Below are positions 1 through 14,100 of a stretch of DNA of 64,000 bases, one piece after another. The stretch covers positions 7,915,135-7,979,134 of the forward strand of contig OU452202.1 in the NCBI GenBank assembly GCA_911728435.2, written 5' to 3'. The notes below the pieces were generated by a model, which saw nothing but the letters and a program-made list of their open reading frames with translations, did no database searches and was not told the DNA's origin. Source of the DNA: Apoderus coryli. Taxonomy: Eukaryota; Arthropoda; Insecta; Coleoptera; Attelabidae. Numbering within the stretch: position 1 is the first letter of the stretch; each line of letters opens with the position of its first letter. The translations under genes and the position numbers were made by a program.

Positions 1-640
1 TAAAAATATGGTTTTAAATACTTTACTTACATTAACATTCCCCTCAAAGATTACTTGGCTATTAACACCACGCACATTCAGTATCCAATAAAATACAACT
101 GGCCGATGGTCTGATATTTCGGGCGCAATTATATGACGCATACAATTTGTCAACAATATAATTGTTTCGTTGTTAAAAGTGATGGTTTCAGGTTTGTTTT
201 TTTTGGCCTGTTGAAGAATCAATTGCGACATCCTCATGCGTATTTGAAACCAGTAAGACAATTTTTCCTCTTTTTGGTGTATATAATACCAATGTGCAAT
301 TTTCTTCGAAACCAAACATTGATGAAAATTGGGGTTTATTTTTGCCGAAATATTTCTTATACGTACTTGCAACAAGCTATATCTATCGAAAATCACCGAC
401 CCCTACCGAATACCGTACATATAATATTATATAATTTAGAACTCTATGATCTCTCAGGTCAGGTGTACTGAAAGGCTAAATTCTTAAATATCTGTTTCCT
501 CGGCTTATGGAAGATACTTTAAAATTTAAGACAGGCGTAGGCCGTCCAATTTCTTTAATTACAAGTTTTTCGTCAATGCTTAATCTTGAAAAGTCCTTAT
601 ACTTTGAAATTAAATCCATTTCCAATTAACAAAACCAAAA
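1..640 (-). pseudogene. piggyBac-like transposase relic
   Basis: On the minus strand, pieces read GFEENCTLVLYTPKRGK with LLVSNTHEDVAIDSSTG, then NNYIVDKLYASYNCARN and FYWILNVRGVNSQVIF. Order and spacing match the C-terminal part of the piggyBac DDE domain (PK..K.V.LLSS.H.D, then VD..D...Y...R, then W...FY..L..A.INS). The pieces lie in different frames with stops, so it is a dead copy. A more N-terminal fragment (ISKYKDFSRLSIDEKL) is placed at 540-620, but its link to the element is less sure. The relic sits in the intron upstream of the first pyd exon seen. Confidence 0.6.
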
Positions 641-1918
641 GAATAAACCCTACGATATGTCTATTCTGCAGCTCTGTGTGTATACGTCATCATGGTCTAT
701 AAAATACATTAGAATAAAATAATTGTCAATTGCCATTCGTCGGCTCAAGGTTGACCATCTGTATTGTGACGTATACAACCAGTACAGCAACGAGAAGTTT
801 ACGTAGCGTATATTACGGGGGATGGAGGACTAATATAATAATATAATCACGACTGGGAGCTGACAAACAACATGGATAATAATTATAGCGAAATAATATA
901 AAAAAAATTAAGTTATATGATAACTACTTCCCAAAAATATTGAAATATTTTATTATCAGGAGCAGGTGCTGCAGCTGTGATTCACTAGCCGCCATTGGTC
1001 CTTCAGTTTCACTATAGAAAGGTCAGTGAAAATCCAGCTTTTGGTTTTACCATAAAACAATAAAATAAATCCACAATTGTTTACCAAAATCAATTAAGTG
1101 TAATGATAAATTTGAAACATTTCAAAAAAGTTATTTGAGCTTTAAGTAACTTCATCGACATTTTGTTGTCCATTTATTTTTTCATAGAATTTGTCGGTAA
1201 TATTTGTTGTAACAAATTATGTATTGACGATAAGTAAATTCCGTTAACAAACAATATATTCTTTGGTTACTTGGTTTTATCTATTTTGACATGATTTTCG
1301 ACTAGTGGTTTCTATTTCGCGTATTTTCATCATGGACATCACTGCCTCTTGTGGTTAACATATTCTATTACCATCTAGGTGTATGTGTATTCAGACTAGT
1401 ACTAAAACTCTACCAAAATTAGAATTACAAAATTTCATTTTCAAATGCAATTGAATTATCGTGCATGACAAAGAAAGCAACCGATTTTTACATGAATTCC
1501 ATGCGTAACCGAATATCAACCTGAACCACGCTGGTAGTGAGTTCCACAGTTGTAAAACTTGATAGCTATCGGAGTGCAACTAGCCCTGTTAGCGATAAAA
1601 TTATTTAGATTTTTTGAGTAGCCTGAATAATTTACGTAATATTGTCGGTCCAGAAGAGTAAGTTAGTTTTGTCCTTATAAAGGCTATGCGTGCATACTAA
1701 TAATTATGTTTATTTTAATTTTTTTAGTTGCTTTAAACACATTGATTTTTACTTGCTTATTATGTGTGTGCTTTGTATTTGTATAACATGTGCATTGTAA
1801 CAAATGTTTGACAGTTTCTAATAATTTTTTTTGTTGCTCTGTTTGATTTTAACATTTTTTTCGTGATCATTCTCTGCATTTTCATTTTGTATATAGAAAT
1901 ACATGTTTTCCTTTACAG
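641..1918. other. pyd intron, no recognised feature
   Basis: AT-rich intronic sequence. Short open frames here have no recognisable motifs and no supported splice borders. Confidence 0.6.
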
Positions 1919-2149
1919 CCTGAAGAATCTCTATCAGATGATTTTCTATTTCCCATGTCCTCACTACGACTGTCATATGCCAGTTCACCGGAAAGTGATT
2001 TGGAACACAGTCCAGGTCCACCGGTTTCACCAAATTTATCACAAGGTGTTGGTGGTATAAGTGGACCGGGTAGAATGACTAAAGCAAGTTCAGATCCCAG
2101 TGTTGTAATGCCAGATAGCAGCACTAATGATGTTTTGCCTCCATACCAG
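1919..2149 (+). CDS. pyd: pyd exon 1 of window (phase 0-0)
   Basis: The exon follows a pyrimidine-rich acceptor (tttcctttacag) and ends CAG before gtaatt. It encodes 77 residues beginning PEESLSDDFLFPMSSLRLSY and ending VLPPYQ. The segment is acidic/Ser/Pro-rich linker downstream of the GUK domain. It opens in phase 0, so the preceding exon lies before the window start or before the piggyBac relic. Confidence 0.9.
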
Positions 2150-5100
2150 GTAATTAGCAACGAATTGCTGTAAAGTCTTAGTAATTGTGGACCGGAGACT
2201 AGTTGAATTATATTTCGTTTCTCTATCAAATAAAGAATGATATTGTATTAAGTCTTAATCAAAGCGAATCGTTTTCATTTAGTTCGTCATTTTCTAGGCC
2301 AACTACGACCCACGATATGGATTTAGCAATCCAAATCAACAACATCAACTATTATCTAATGAACCACAAAGTTCTCCAGCTGAATCTCCTTTAACTAAAG
2401 ATGCTCCATACAATTCGCTGTCGAATCCCGACATACCAAGCACATTAAACCAACAAAATAACGGCAATAGTGGCATTTATTCAGGTGATATTTACCATAA
2501 ATCAGATTATCCGAAAATCAATGAATTTAATCCGGATGGTCTAAATCGAGGTGAAATCCCCAGTTCGGAAAAACGAGAGTTCAGTGCAGAGCGGAATATG
2601 CAGCATAAAAGGTAGGTACTTCATTTAATTTATATTCTAGAAAAGTAACTTTGGATATCGTGGGTAAATTGTATCTGAAGTTTTGTTCTCATATTTAAAT
2701 CACAGAAGTTAGTGATACTTACGCAAGAGTTTTGTATTCTAAGCAAGTATAGTATACTAATTCTAATGACGATGATAACCAAAAAGCTGCGTCTTTCCTA
2801 TAATACGCGCGACCCGAATAAATTGTTGTATGATCATTTCCCCGAAAACTTTCCTTAACAAATGTATTGGTCTTAATATTGGCCAATACTATAGTTACAT
2901 ATCAATAACAACAGAGCAGTTTATATGGTGGCTAACTCCAATCGAATATCTTGATACTGCTGTGTTTACGCAACATAACATGGTTTTATGAAAATTTAAT
3001 ATAGGCAAAACAGTAACCTGCAGGGTCATTACAATCATTCTAAAGCACATAGCATGGGAGAAGTCACACCAAATAAAGAAGGCATCTACGGTCAAGTTCC
3101 TGATCTACCTCCGCGTGTTGATAGAGCTGTCAAACCCATGGGTTTATTGGCAACACCTAACAAAATACCCAATGGGTGAGTAGCAACTATATCTAGAAAA
3201 GCTTTCAATTCCGAAAATTTTCTTTGTTGCTCTCTATAATTAAAAAGTGCAGCGTTCTTTGATCATAGCTTATTTGTGTAAAAACTTTTTTAGTCGATCA
3301 GCACATGAAAGATTATTTGGTACAAAGGCAAATAATCAGAATGAAAGCGGATTGGAAACACAAACTACAGAAAGCAATAATTTTGTAAGTAATGGTGCCA
3401 AATTGAGCTCATTGGAGAGAAGTCAAAATTCTAAATCGGTAAGTACCGGAGTAAATGACAAACACAGTATATAAATATTAAGAACATCTTTAGGATTCCC
3501 TCTCAAGTTATGATTCTTTCAACAAACAATCGACAACCCGAATAGGTCCTAATGCACATGACGATCTAAAAACGACCCTATCAAAAATTGATCCAGCCAG
3601 TACAAATAGTCCAGCTAAATATAGTTCTGGACCACGGTGGGATCAGAATCAGCGGCATGGGTCTAAAATGGACCTTAAATATGGTTTACCTACAGTTGAT
3701 ACGCAGCAGTTAGATGGCAGTCCTAGACATTCTGCAGAGTTAACTGATAAAGATGTTGGTCCTATGGAGAGTGTCAGCCAACGAGGTTCTGTTGAGCGGG
3801 ATGCTTATAATCGATATGGAAGATCTCCAGCAAAACAAAATATTAATAGTAAATCTCATATGGAGACTAAGACTGATTACGGAAAGTATAGGTAAGCAAG
3901 TTGTTAATTTGGGTATGATATAATTATCAACATCTGCAAAACTACTTTAATGATATTTAGTTTACTTTTAGTTTTGATACTCTTTTATTGAAATCAAAGA
4001 AGAAATTAATAGATTTTAAATAATATATACAAAATCTACTGTAAATTTAAATTATCAAAATTATTTGCTTTTCATTATAATATAAATAGCTTTGACCCGT
4101 TCGAAATTAGAGAATTAATTAATGGGGGTTTTTCATAACCGATGCTACTTTTGTCATTATCAGGAAATTTACCCGTGCATTTTTAAATTAAAAAAACAGC
4201 ATTACAATGTACGACATTTTCAAATGCTGATTGAACATATAATAAAGGCATTTAAAGACAGTTGTAGAAAAAAAATACATGTACCTTATATTGCAGTCGA
4301 AATAATAATGGACCGAATCAATACCAACATCACCAAGTTCCACCTCCAGAATATACCAGATCTTCTCATCAGGATCTCAGAGAATCTCAGTTGAGCATTC
4401 ACCAGCAATCGCCATTAAGAAGTCCACCTGTACACCACAATGGTTTTGAGGGACCACAAACACATCATCCAATGGGCGGACCACCGTTTAATGGTAATCA
4501 GTATAAACCAGTACCACCTCCAAAACCAAAAAATTATAAACCTCCTTATAAACAAGGTAAGTCGTTGCTCTTATTTCTGGGACAAGGTTATTGAAAATAT
4601 GTATTTTACTGCTTAAAGGTTATGGTGATGGAATGGTTCAGCCTCCACCATCGTACCAACATGGCAAGAGTCACAGTAATCCTGTCGTAAGTATTGATTG
4701 TTTTATGTAGTTCTGTTTACAACGACATCTTTAGACATTGTGACCAGACATTCAAGACGTCTTACATATGTCATATTAACGCACGTAGATGTATAAAAGA
4801 CGTATTTACTAACCTTAACTTAACACAAGACGTCTCGTTTCTCAAATACCACGCGTCTTGTTACTTGTCCGTGAGTATTCAAAATTTTAAATTATGTGGT
4901 AGGTAGGTTGAAAATGAGTAGGTCTACACCACTCCACTGCGACCAACCAAGGGTCTATTGTGGCTCATACCTATTTATGTTTCACCGGCAGGTCAATCTT
5001 CTTAATGAAGTCGATAATTTTGCAGGGTGAGCTTTCTTTTAGACTCGCTATTTCACCAAATATTGTGAATCTAATTTTAGCAATACATGGACAAGAAAGT

Positions 5101-8100
5101 ACACCGTCTCATCATCCTTCAGGCACAATCGGCATAGCATTTTCCAAGAGACCCATCTCGAGAGCTGATAATTCAAACGACAATGCCCAGTGTATAGTAG
5201 AACCAGGCAGCGCATATGAGATCTACTCATACTCAACAACTCCCTGGCCCTTGGTTTCGATGGTTTAATGAACTCCTTCAAATGTACCAAACCTGGATAA
5301 TTTTGCTAAAAGCTCTGAACTTTTGTCGTCATCCAGGTATTAAGTACGGATTTGGCAGTGCTAAACGATATGCCAGTTGCGGGTTCTGGTCCGATAAATT
5401 CACCTTCAACCCCTTATCTTGCCCGAGAGTCGGCCATTTCATTCCCTAGAGTGGCTAGGGATCCAGACCAAAGTCAGAATATTGTTTCTCCCGATATTAG
5501 AGAGTCTATTTTGACAATTTCACACTATTTTTGATTATATAAATACTGTGTTACCACCTATATATTTTTGTTTTACAGGATCCTCGTAACCAAAATATGA
5601 ATCCCCACAATTACTACTATAATGCTCCGCCCAATCAACCTGGTTACCATATGGAAACAGCAACACGATATCATGGTTCTCATTATGATATGGCCCCACC
5701 ATACCATCAAGAGTCATCCAGGCGACATCCGAGTATTTCGTATGCTAGCAGAAGTGAAATTACACCTATAGCCTTACAACATGAAAACCCGTATGGTATG
5801 TATGTTTTAGTAAATGGATTGATAGTTAGTTACCTATTTCTTGAACCAAATTAATAAGACTTCGCTTATACTATTTTTTAGCCGTTCATGTTATGTTACA
5901 GGGAGTGGCGATTCTGCAATATTGTTTAATTAATCAATTACATCATTCCAGAAAACGAATGAAGGGAAATTTTACGTACTTTAACGTTCGACTCTCTTAT
6001 TTTTGTGCATGTATACCAATTACTTCCAAACTCTTGGTCTTTATATTGACATTTTATTTAAAGAATGTATTTTTGTTGTACTCGTATTTTTAAAATTGTC
6101 CATAATGTTTTTCGTTTTAGAGATAAACTAAAAGTTTGTGTCTGGGGCTGGGTGTCAAATTTTAATTTTAAAACTGATTATATTTCAATAAGTCATGTAC
6201 TCGTATATTTTAACAAATTCATACAATATTTAGCTACAGTGTTAAACAATAAATTTTAACATCTTTGGGACAAAGAAAACACTACCTAAATCTACAAAAA
6301 AATAAATTGACCAATTGTACTCGTATAAGTATTATTCATTGCTACTCTTATTAGGCTTATGCTTGCGAAATATTACTTTCAAAGTTAAAACGAAAAAAAA
6401 TATGTGGGTTCATTCATTATTTATGTTTTCGGAAACCCTAATAGTGATTTTACATATTTTATTCGCAGGGTTAGAACATCATCAAAATGAACAAATAGAC
6501 TCTAGACCCCCAGTTGTTGATCTGCAAGGTTCTAGGGAACAGCGAGGATCTGCATTTGAGTTGTACAGAAAACCTGTGGGACATAATATGAGGTAATTGT
6601 ATTTTGCGCTTATTTATTTGTTCTTAAAAAACGTGTTAGTGTGTGTACACTGGTTTTACATTTTATTATCATCTATTTTCTATATTTCTGTAGGATTCAC
6701 TATATATTAGACTGCTAATATTAACTTCTCGGTATGTTAGATTTTTTAAAGTTGTGATTGTTATTTGGTTTTGTGTGGACCATTTAAAAAAAAAATATTT
6801 TTAGACAAATGTTTTAAGGTCGAACACTCAATACAGCATAACAATTAATTTTATATGAATATCAATGTAATTTATTATACTTAAAATTTATTCGGCCTAA
6901 AAACATTATGTTTATTATTTTGCACAATAAAGTTTGCTATTGAAATATTATTTGGTACATGGTATTTTAAGCTTATTTCAAATTTGGTGTTGGTTTTTTT
7001 TGTGCTAATTTTATTGTAATGTTCACCTGCTTTAATTGCATTTTACCTAATTAGCAAGGTTTCCGTTATCACTTATTATTACTATTTTAGTGGATTTTTG
7101 AAAAAGTTTAAAGTTCAATTTTATTAGGCATATCCATTGAACAGTTTTTCTTACATCGAAATACCTACTACTATGAATGCTTATTGACAGGAATTACATT
7201 ATTTTTTAAATCTACCTTGAAACCTTAGCAGGCATATGAAGAACAGAATGAAACAGCAGACTATTTTGTAGTGAATGTTTTAGTCAGCTAATTATTATTT
7301 AATTTTATAAATTAATCGCGGAAAAAGAACATTTTATTGGTTTGATTAAAAGGAACAATTGCAAAAACTTAAAAACTTGTAAGAAATCTAGACTATATCC
7401 CTTAAGGTATGTTTACATCTGACATTTATTGGATGATATTTATGTCAGACAGTGATTTAAGTAAATCTACACATAGAGAAAATTTATGTCTGAGATATAT
7501 GTATCACTCCGGTAATATGTGTCTATATATCTATACAACAAATGTAAACACTACTGCTTCTGCAAGTTCCAACTCCCACCTTAGTTGGCTAGTTGTCTAC
7601 TTTTGTGGAATTGTCGGGCAATTTATTTTCGTATAAAGTATACAAAATTGATGAGAAAGAAAATGGCTAAAAAGTGAAATTGATGAATTAATTAATATTT
7701 ACCACAATAAACCTGAACTTTGGGATGATAAAAGCAAAAGTTATAAAGATAGAGTGAAGAATTCATATAGTTCTGGAGAAGGAAGTCCGGTGGACTTTAT
7801 ACAGATATCATACTACTGTCTATGGAGCACAACAGACTGCTGGCCGACATTGAAAGTCACATCATTTTGGGAATGAACTCTGATGTAATGCCTCCAGCAA
7901 TAAACTATGATGATCTGCCTTATAAAACTCTGTTCCCTAATAGAGATCAATGGATCCTGCACGGGGGAGTTTCAAAGCTCGGACTATTGCTAGTTGACTG
8001 GTGGCTGAAAGACAAATTCAGGTACTGGAAGCAGACCCGGGACAAGACAAAAAGTTCACAATGTCTGGGTTGTCACGCTACTGTATTCCAGGTAGAAGTT

Positions 8101-11100
8101 CTGTTCATTGATCTGTGTGCTCAGGAGTTCGAGCAGCAGCAGTGTACGTGAAATTCAATACGAATCTTCTGTGATAGCCAAGCGGCCATAAAGGCCCTAC
8201 CCTCATCAAGATCCACACAAGAACAGTGTGGAATTGTCAAAACAGACTCTCTAATATCGGGCAAAAACAATAAACTGCCTCTGATCTGGATCCCCGTCCA
8301 CTTTGGTCCAAGGGGTAATGAAATGGCAAGAGAAGTGGCTGAAGGAGAATTTATTGGACCAGAACCCGCAACTGGCATATCGTTTAGCACTGCCAAATAC
8401 ATACTTAATATCTGGATGACGACAAAAGTTCCGAACTTTTGGCAACATTATCTAAGTTTGGTACATTCGCAGGAGTTCATTAACCCATCGAAATCATCGG
8501 TAGTGGTTGGGTATGAGTAGATCTCATCTGCGCTGCCTGGTTGGAGTATACACTGGTCATTGTCGTTTCAATCATAATTTCTCAAGGTTGGGTCTCTTCT
8601 GAGTGCAAATTTAGAAATATGTACGATGTCGTACACATATATAAGCTATAAATATCAAGTATTTATGCCTTGACACAAGTGTCAGCTGTAAACGTACCTT
8701 TAAGTTGGAACCAGCAGCGACGGCCAGTAACAATATAAGAGTGTAGAAATCTGGCTTGTGTTATTGTGGCCCACCTGGGATAAACCAAAAATGCTATCCT
8801 TTTGGAATCATCCACAAAATTCTCAATAGAATTTTACTTAATTTTTGTACATATTCAAATTTTAGCTAGCTTTTCTAGAGCATGTACCTGTTTATTTTGT
8901 TTAACTTTAGTAGAAGTATTATCAAATATCGCGAATCGTTGGGTCTAAACTGTCGTTTTTTTTTATCTCTTCAAGGAGCATGATGGAGCCAACGGCTTTT
9001 TATGGATCACAGCCTAACATAGCCCAAAATCTAATTCAATCAACTACTAACTCGCCATTACCTAAACCTAAACTAACAAAAACGCAATCATTTAAACATC
9101 AAAAAAGTGAAGGCTTCTCCACACCTAAAATATTTCGTAAATTATCATTTACGAGAAAAAATCGCGAAGAAACACCCAAAATGCAGAAGAAGTTATCTTT
9201 GAAACCACAACGTATTGAAGAGAATCAAATTTTATGCGATGTTAACAAAAATGGACAGAATTTTTCTAGACCGAACAAGAGAGATGTAACATCAGGTTAT
9301 GTGGATCACAGAGGGTGTACCTTAGTAAATGAATACTGGGGTGTCTCATTAGAAGTGCCAGAGGGCGCTGTAGCTATGGGACAGGAGAAATACATATATT
9401 TTGTTATATCGGATCCGAGACTGTGCGAAAATGCTCCCCCACTTGATTTGGATAATGGTAAAGAAATGCATGTCATTATGACATTTAAATCTTAATTTTA
9501 GTCTAGTATTAATTACATGTAGTTGTAGATTTTATAATCCTGGAAACATTGGTGAAAACACAGCAGAACCAGTGTACACATAGAAAATAGAGGCGTATTT
9601 TAAATTTCTATATTATATTTCCGAAACTAACTTTCAAAAACTTCACCATTTGCAATATGATACAATATTTCTTTAAGAGTGTATTTATCCTACACGTTGC
9701 TATAAGGCTTAAGTGCGGTATAGGGTGTAGCGGTTGATGCTGTCGATTCTGTTGCTTGTTTGCCCTTTCATCACCTTTTTTATCAGGACCGAACCTAGTT
9801 TAGTTTGGCTTGCACGCGCCACGTGATTTTACGATTTACTAAAAATAATAGCTAAATAAATTTCGCCGACAAATTAAAATCCCTTAATCTAGCAAGGCAT
9901 GAAGGCGGCTCAATACATAATATCGAATTATACTTAGTTATACGTTTCCCTCGTACACAGTTATCTACCTATCTTACTCGCTTTAATTGCATTTCAATAT
10001 TGTTTCGCCTCCCACCTTAAAATTTTAAATACAACTCTGATACGGATCTCCTCTGATGCTTTCCCTACAACGGTAATATAAGAATTAAGATTGTTAAATA
10101 TTTGCATTGCAATGGTACTGAATTTCCCTTATAATTCAATACAAATTTTTTATTGGATACATAAATTCCATATTTTTTGAAAGAAAAAGCGTTAATCTAT
10201 GCTCCTGTAATATATTTTTGATCCAGAATTTACGCAAATGACTCGTATATAAAACATATATTTGAGCAAGATTTAAAAATACTAAAAATTTAAAAACTTA
10301 AAAAAGCGTACACGAGAAGCAGAGTAAATCTTTTTTTCTTTAATATCCTTCATAATTCAAGTTTTTATGTTAATGAATACATACTTTTAAGTCTGGACTC
10401 CCGAACGTCTAAAATTGACTGATTTCCATATGGGTTCTATACACTCTTAAAAACAAAATCTCGTGTTATCTTATTTACTTCTGACACTGATTTTATTCAG
10501 TATACAGGGTGTCCTACGGTGGCAACCCATTAGATTATTTCAGAAACTACTTCCAATTGAATTTTGAAAATTTCAGTGTCTATATTGTCAAATATGCTCT
10601 ACTCAAATAATATAATAGCAACGGTGTAGCACTTCCGGTTATACCGGAAGTTGATGGCAACTTTGTTATTTTAAATGGAACACTCTATATATTATTACAT
10701 TTTTGGATTCTAAATAAGATTTCAGACATATTTCATGTATCATGTCCTATACCTAACGTCAGTCGTTTTTGACTTATATCAAGAGTTATGTCAAAATTGA
10801 CAGTTTAGAGCTCCATAAGAATTACGTTTTTTCCGTGTAAATCAGTATTTAATAATTATTTCGCAGGTATTTTCTTATCAGGTGGGATCTTTTTTTTCGA
10901 ATTGACAAGACATTTTCTGATTAATTTATACAGGGAGCTCAAAAAATTATATTGAAAACGGTTCAAGAAAAACAGTTGAAAGTCAATTTTTTCAAATGGA
11001 ATGGGTATATTATTATTATTTTAACTTCCTTAGCATTAAAAAATAATGCAATTTTGTAATAGGTTATCATTTTCTAAAATGCATAGTTTTCGAAATATCG

Positions 11101-14100
11101 TCATTTTAAATTTTTCTGCAGCGCCTACCGTTGTGTCTCTGGAAGCTAGCTAATTAATTTAGTTAGCCATGAAAATAATGACATTTCTCTGAATTAGCAT
11201 AAACGTCAAACTAAATATGAAATTAGTTGTTGCTATCCAACCAGTCGTTATTTATCAATATTTGTGACCATTATATTTTACAATAACTATTACAAAATGG
11301 AAAATATTTATTCATATACTGATATTGTAAATGTATTATTAATCCATGGAGAATGTAACAAAGTGATTAATAGAACCTGTAGAGTATTTAACGAGAGAAA
11401 CCCGCATTTGCCAACAATGACTAGAGAAAAATTAAGAAGAATTTTGAGAAATCAAATACGGTGGGGGCAGTGTCATGCAAATCGAGTACTACAAAAACTT
11501 GTAACTACAAATGAGGATATTGTGGTAAATGTTTTGGCATATTTTAATACATATCCTGAATCATCAGTGCGTGCTGCTGAACAAGATCTAGGAATTTCAA
11601 AAAATATTAAAAAGTAGTGGTTTACATAAATTTACATTCAAATATCTTTGTGCTCTGGAAGCAGGTGATCCCGAAGGACGTGTACGGTTCTGCGAAACCA
11701 TTTTAATACGAACGCAAGAAGATCCTGGGTTTCTGCAAAAAGTGATTTGGACAGATGAGTCGAAATTTTCGAGAGATGGAATCGTTAATAGACAAAATAG
11801 TAATTTTTGGGCTTCTGAGAATCCGCACGCTATTCGTGAACGAAATTTTCAAAATAAAATTAGTGTGAACGTTTTTTGTATGGTGAAAGACACACATGTT
11901 GAATATTTTATTTACGAGCATAATTTAAATACGGAAGGTTATCTTTATATTTTGCAAAATGTTGTGGCGCAGACGTTTAGGGCCTTGGGATTGGCCAGTG
12001 AGATCTCCAGATCTATCACCGCTGGATTTTTATGTTTGGGGTGCAATTAAACAAAAGGTGTATTCCACCCCAATTAATTCAAAAGAAGAATTAGTAGGAC
12101 TCATCCGAACTTCATTCGAAGCCTTACCTGGAGTCCAAATTGCACGAGCTGTCACCAGTGAATTTATTGAACGGGTAAATAAGTGTTAAAGACTAAATGG
12201 GGGTCATATCGAAGAATTAAATTAGTTTTGTTATCGTTAGTTGATTAACTTTTTTTAGTTGAAAATGTATTTAGTTTAATCTTCTGTTCATTTCTGCTGT
12301 ATTATTTTAAATTTTAGTCTTAGTTCGTTGTAATACTTGATTTGTATACCTCCCATCCTGCTCTAAATGATTTCTCAAAATTCTTCCAAATAGGGGTTTC
12401 TCTCGTTAAATACTCTACAGGTGATATTAATCACTTTCTCCATGAATTAATAATAAATTTATAATATCAATAAGTATTTTTCATTTTTAGTAATTTGACG
12501 TTTAGTTTGACGTTAAAATGACAATAATTTCATGGCTAACTAAATTAATTAGCTAGCTTCCAGAGAGACAACGGTAGGCGCTGCAGAAAAATTTAAAATG
12601 ACGATATTTCGAACACTATGCATTTTAGAAAATGATAACCTATTACAAAATTGCATTATTTTTTAATGCTAAGAAAGATAAAATAATAATAATATACCCA
12701 TTCCATTTGAAAAAATTGACTTTCAACTGTTTTTCTTGAACCGTTTTCAATATAATTTTTTGACCACCCTGTATAAACTAATCAGAAAATGTCTTCGCAA
12801 TTCGAAAAAGAAGATCCCACCTGATAAGAAAATACCTGCAAAATAATTATTAAATACTGATTTACAAGGAAAAAACGGAATTCTTATGGAGCTCTAAACT
12901 GTCAATTTTGACATAAATCCTGATATAAGTCAAAAACGACTGACGTTAGGTATAGGACATGATACATGAAAAATGTCTGAAATCTTATTTAGAATCCAAA
13001 AATGTAAGAATATATAGGGTGTTCCATTTAAAATAACAAAGTTGCTATCAACTTCCGGTATAACCGGAAGTGCTATGCCGTTGCTATTATATTATTTGAG
13101 TAGAGCATATTTGACAATATAGACCCTGAAATTTTCAAAATTCAATTCGAAGTAGTTTCTGAAATAATCTAATGGGTTGCCACCGTAGGACACCCTGTAT
13201 ATAATAAATAAACTTTTAGAAATGCCACTGTCTTAAACAATAGTTAATGACATGCCGAAATGAATAATTTGTGCTAACAAGATTATTATTAACATTTAAT
13301 TTTAAAACAAACGTATACGATACGAACGACAGGTATACAAAAAGGAGTAGTGATCGGTTTCCCAATGTATTTACTGTACATTGGATTAGTAGTAGATTGT
13401 TAAATGAGTTAATTGAGTACGTAGGCATTTTTTTCCATCTTCGATTAAATTTTGAAGTTTGTTGTTGTTATTTATCAGCAGGTGTACTGGCTATATAATT
13501 ACACTAAGCCTTTTTTTAATTTGTATTAGATCACCTCGGATTCTTCGGTCTGCTAATGTTAAAATCATTGCGTGGATGCTATTCATAAAGAAGTTCTTAT
13601 TTATATAAGGATTCTAGATATTTATTTCTCTTTGGATGTCGCCGTGCATTAGATATTCCTAATTACTCTTAGGGTCGGTATTATAAAATCGTTATTCAAC
13701 CCTCAGTTGTTCAACCCGACGCGACGTTGAAAGTCGTGGCTCACCAACTAGAGGTTTAAGCTTTAGCCTACAGCGTTGGCTGCCCTGTTGCATTAAGTTG
13801 AACGAATGAAATGCTTCCTTTATATTTTGAAATATTGACGCGTTTTTCTTTGTCTTCATGATTCTGGTTATAACTTATAACGTCTTTTTTTATTGTGAAT
13901 TTGATTAGGGTTGTGTAAAACTGTATTTTATTTTAAAATTTTAATACATTAAATGAATACAATTAATAATTATTAGTACAATGTTGCCCCTATATATCTA
14001 TACTATTACTAATTGATATTTTCCAATAAATTCATGGAATAAAATAAAAAATTCTTGTCCCAAAATTATTATTGTTGTCCAATAGCCAATGAAAATAACC

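Noticed and set aside
133..471. 112-codon plus-strand frame near the window start
   Set aside because: It is antisense to the piggyBac transposase relic and has no motif of its own.
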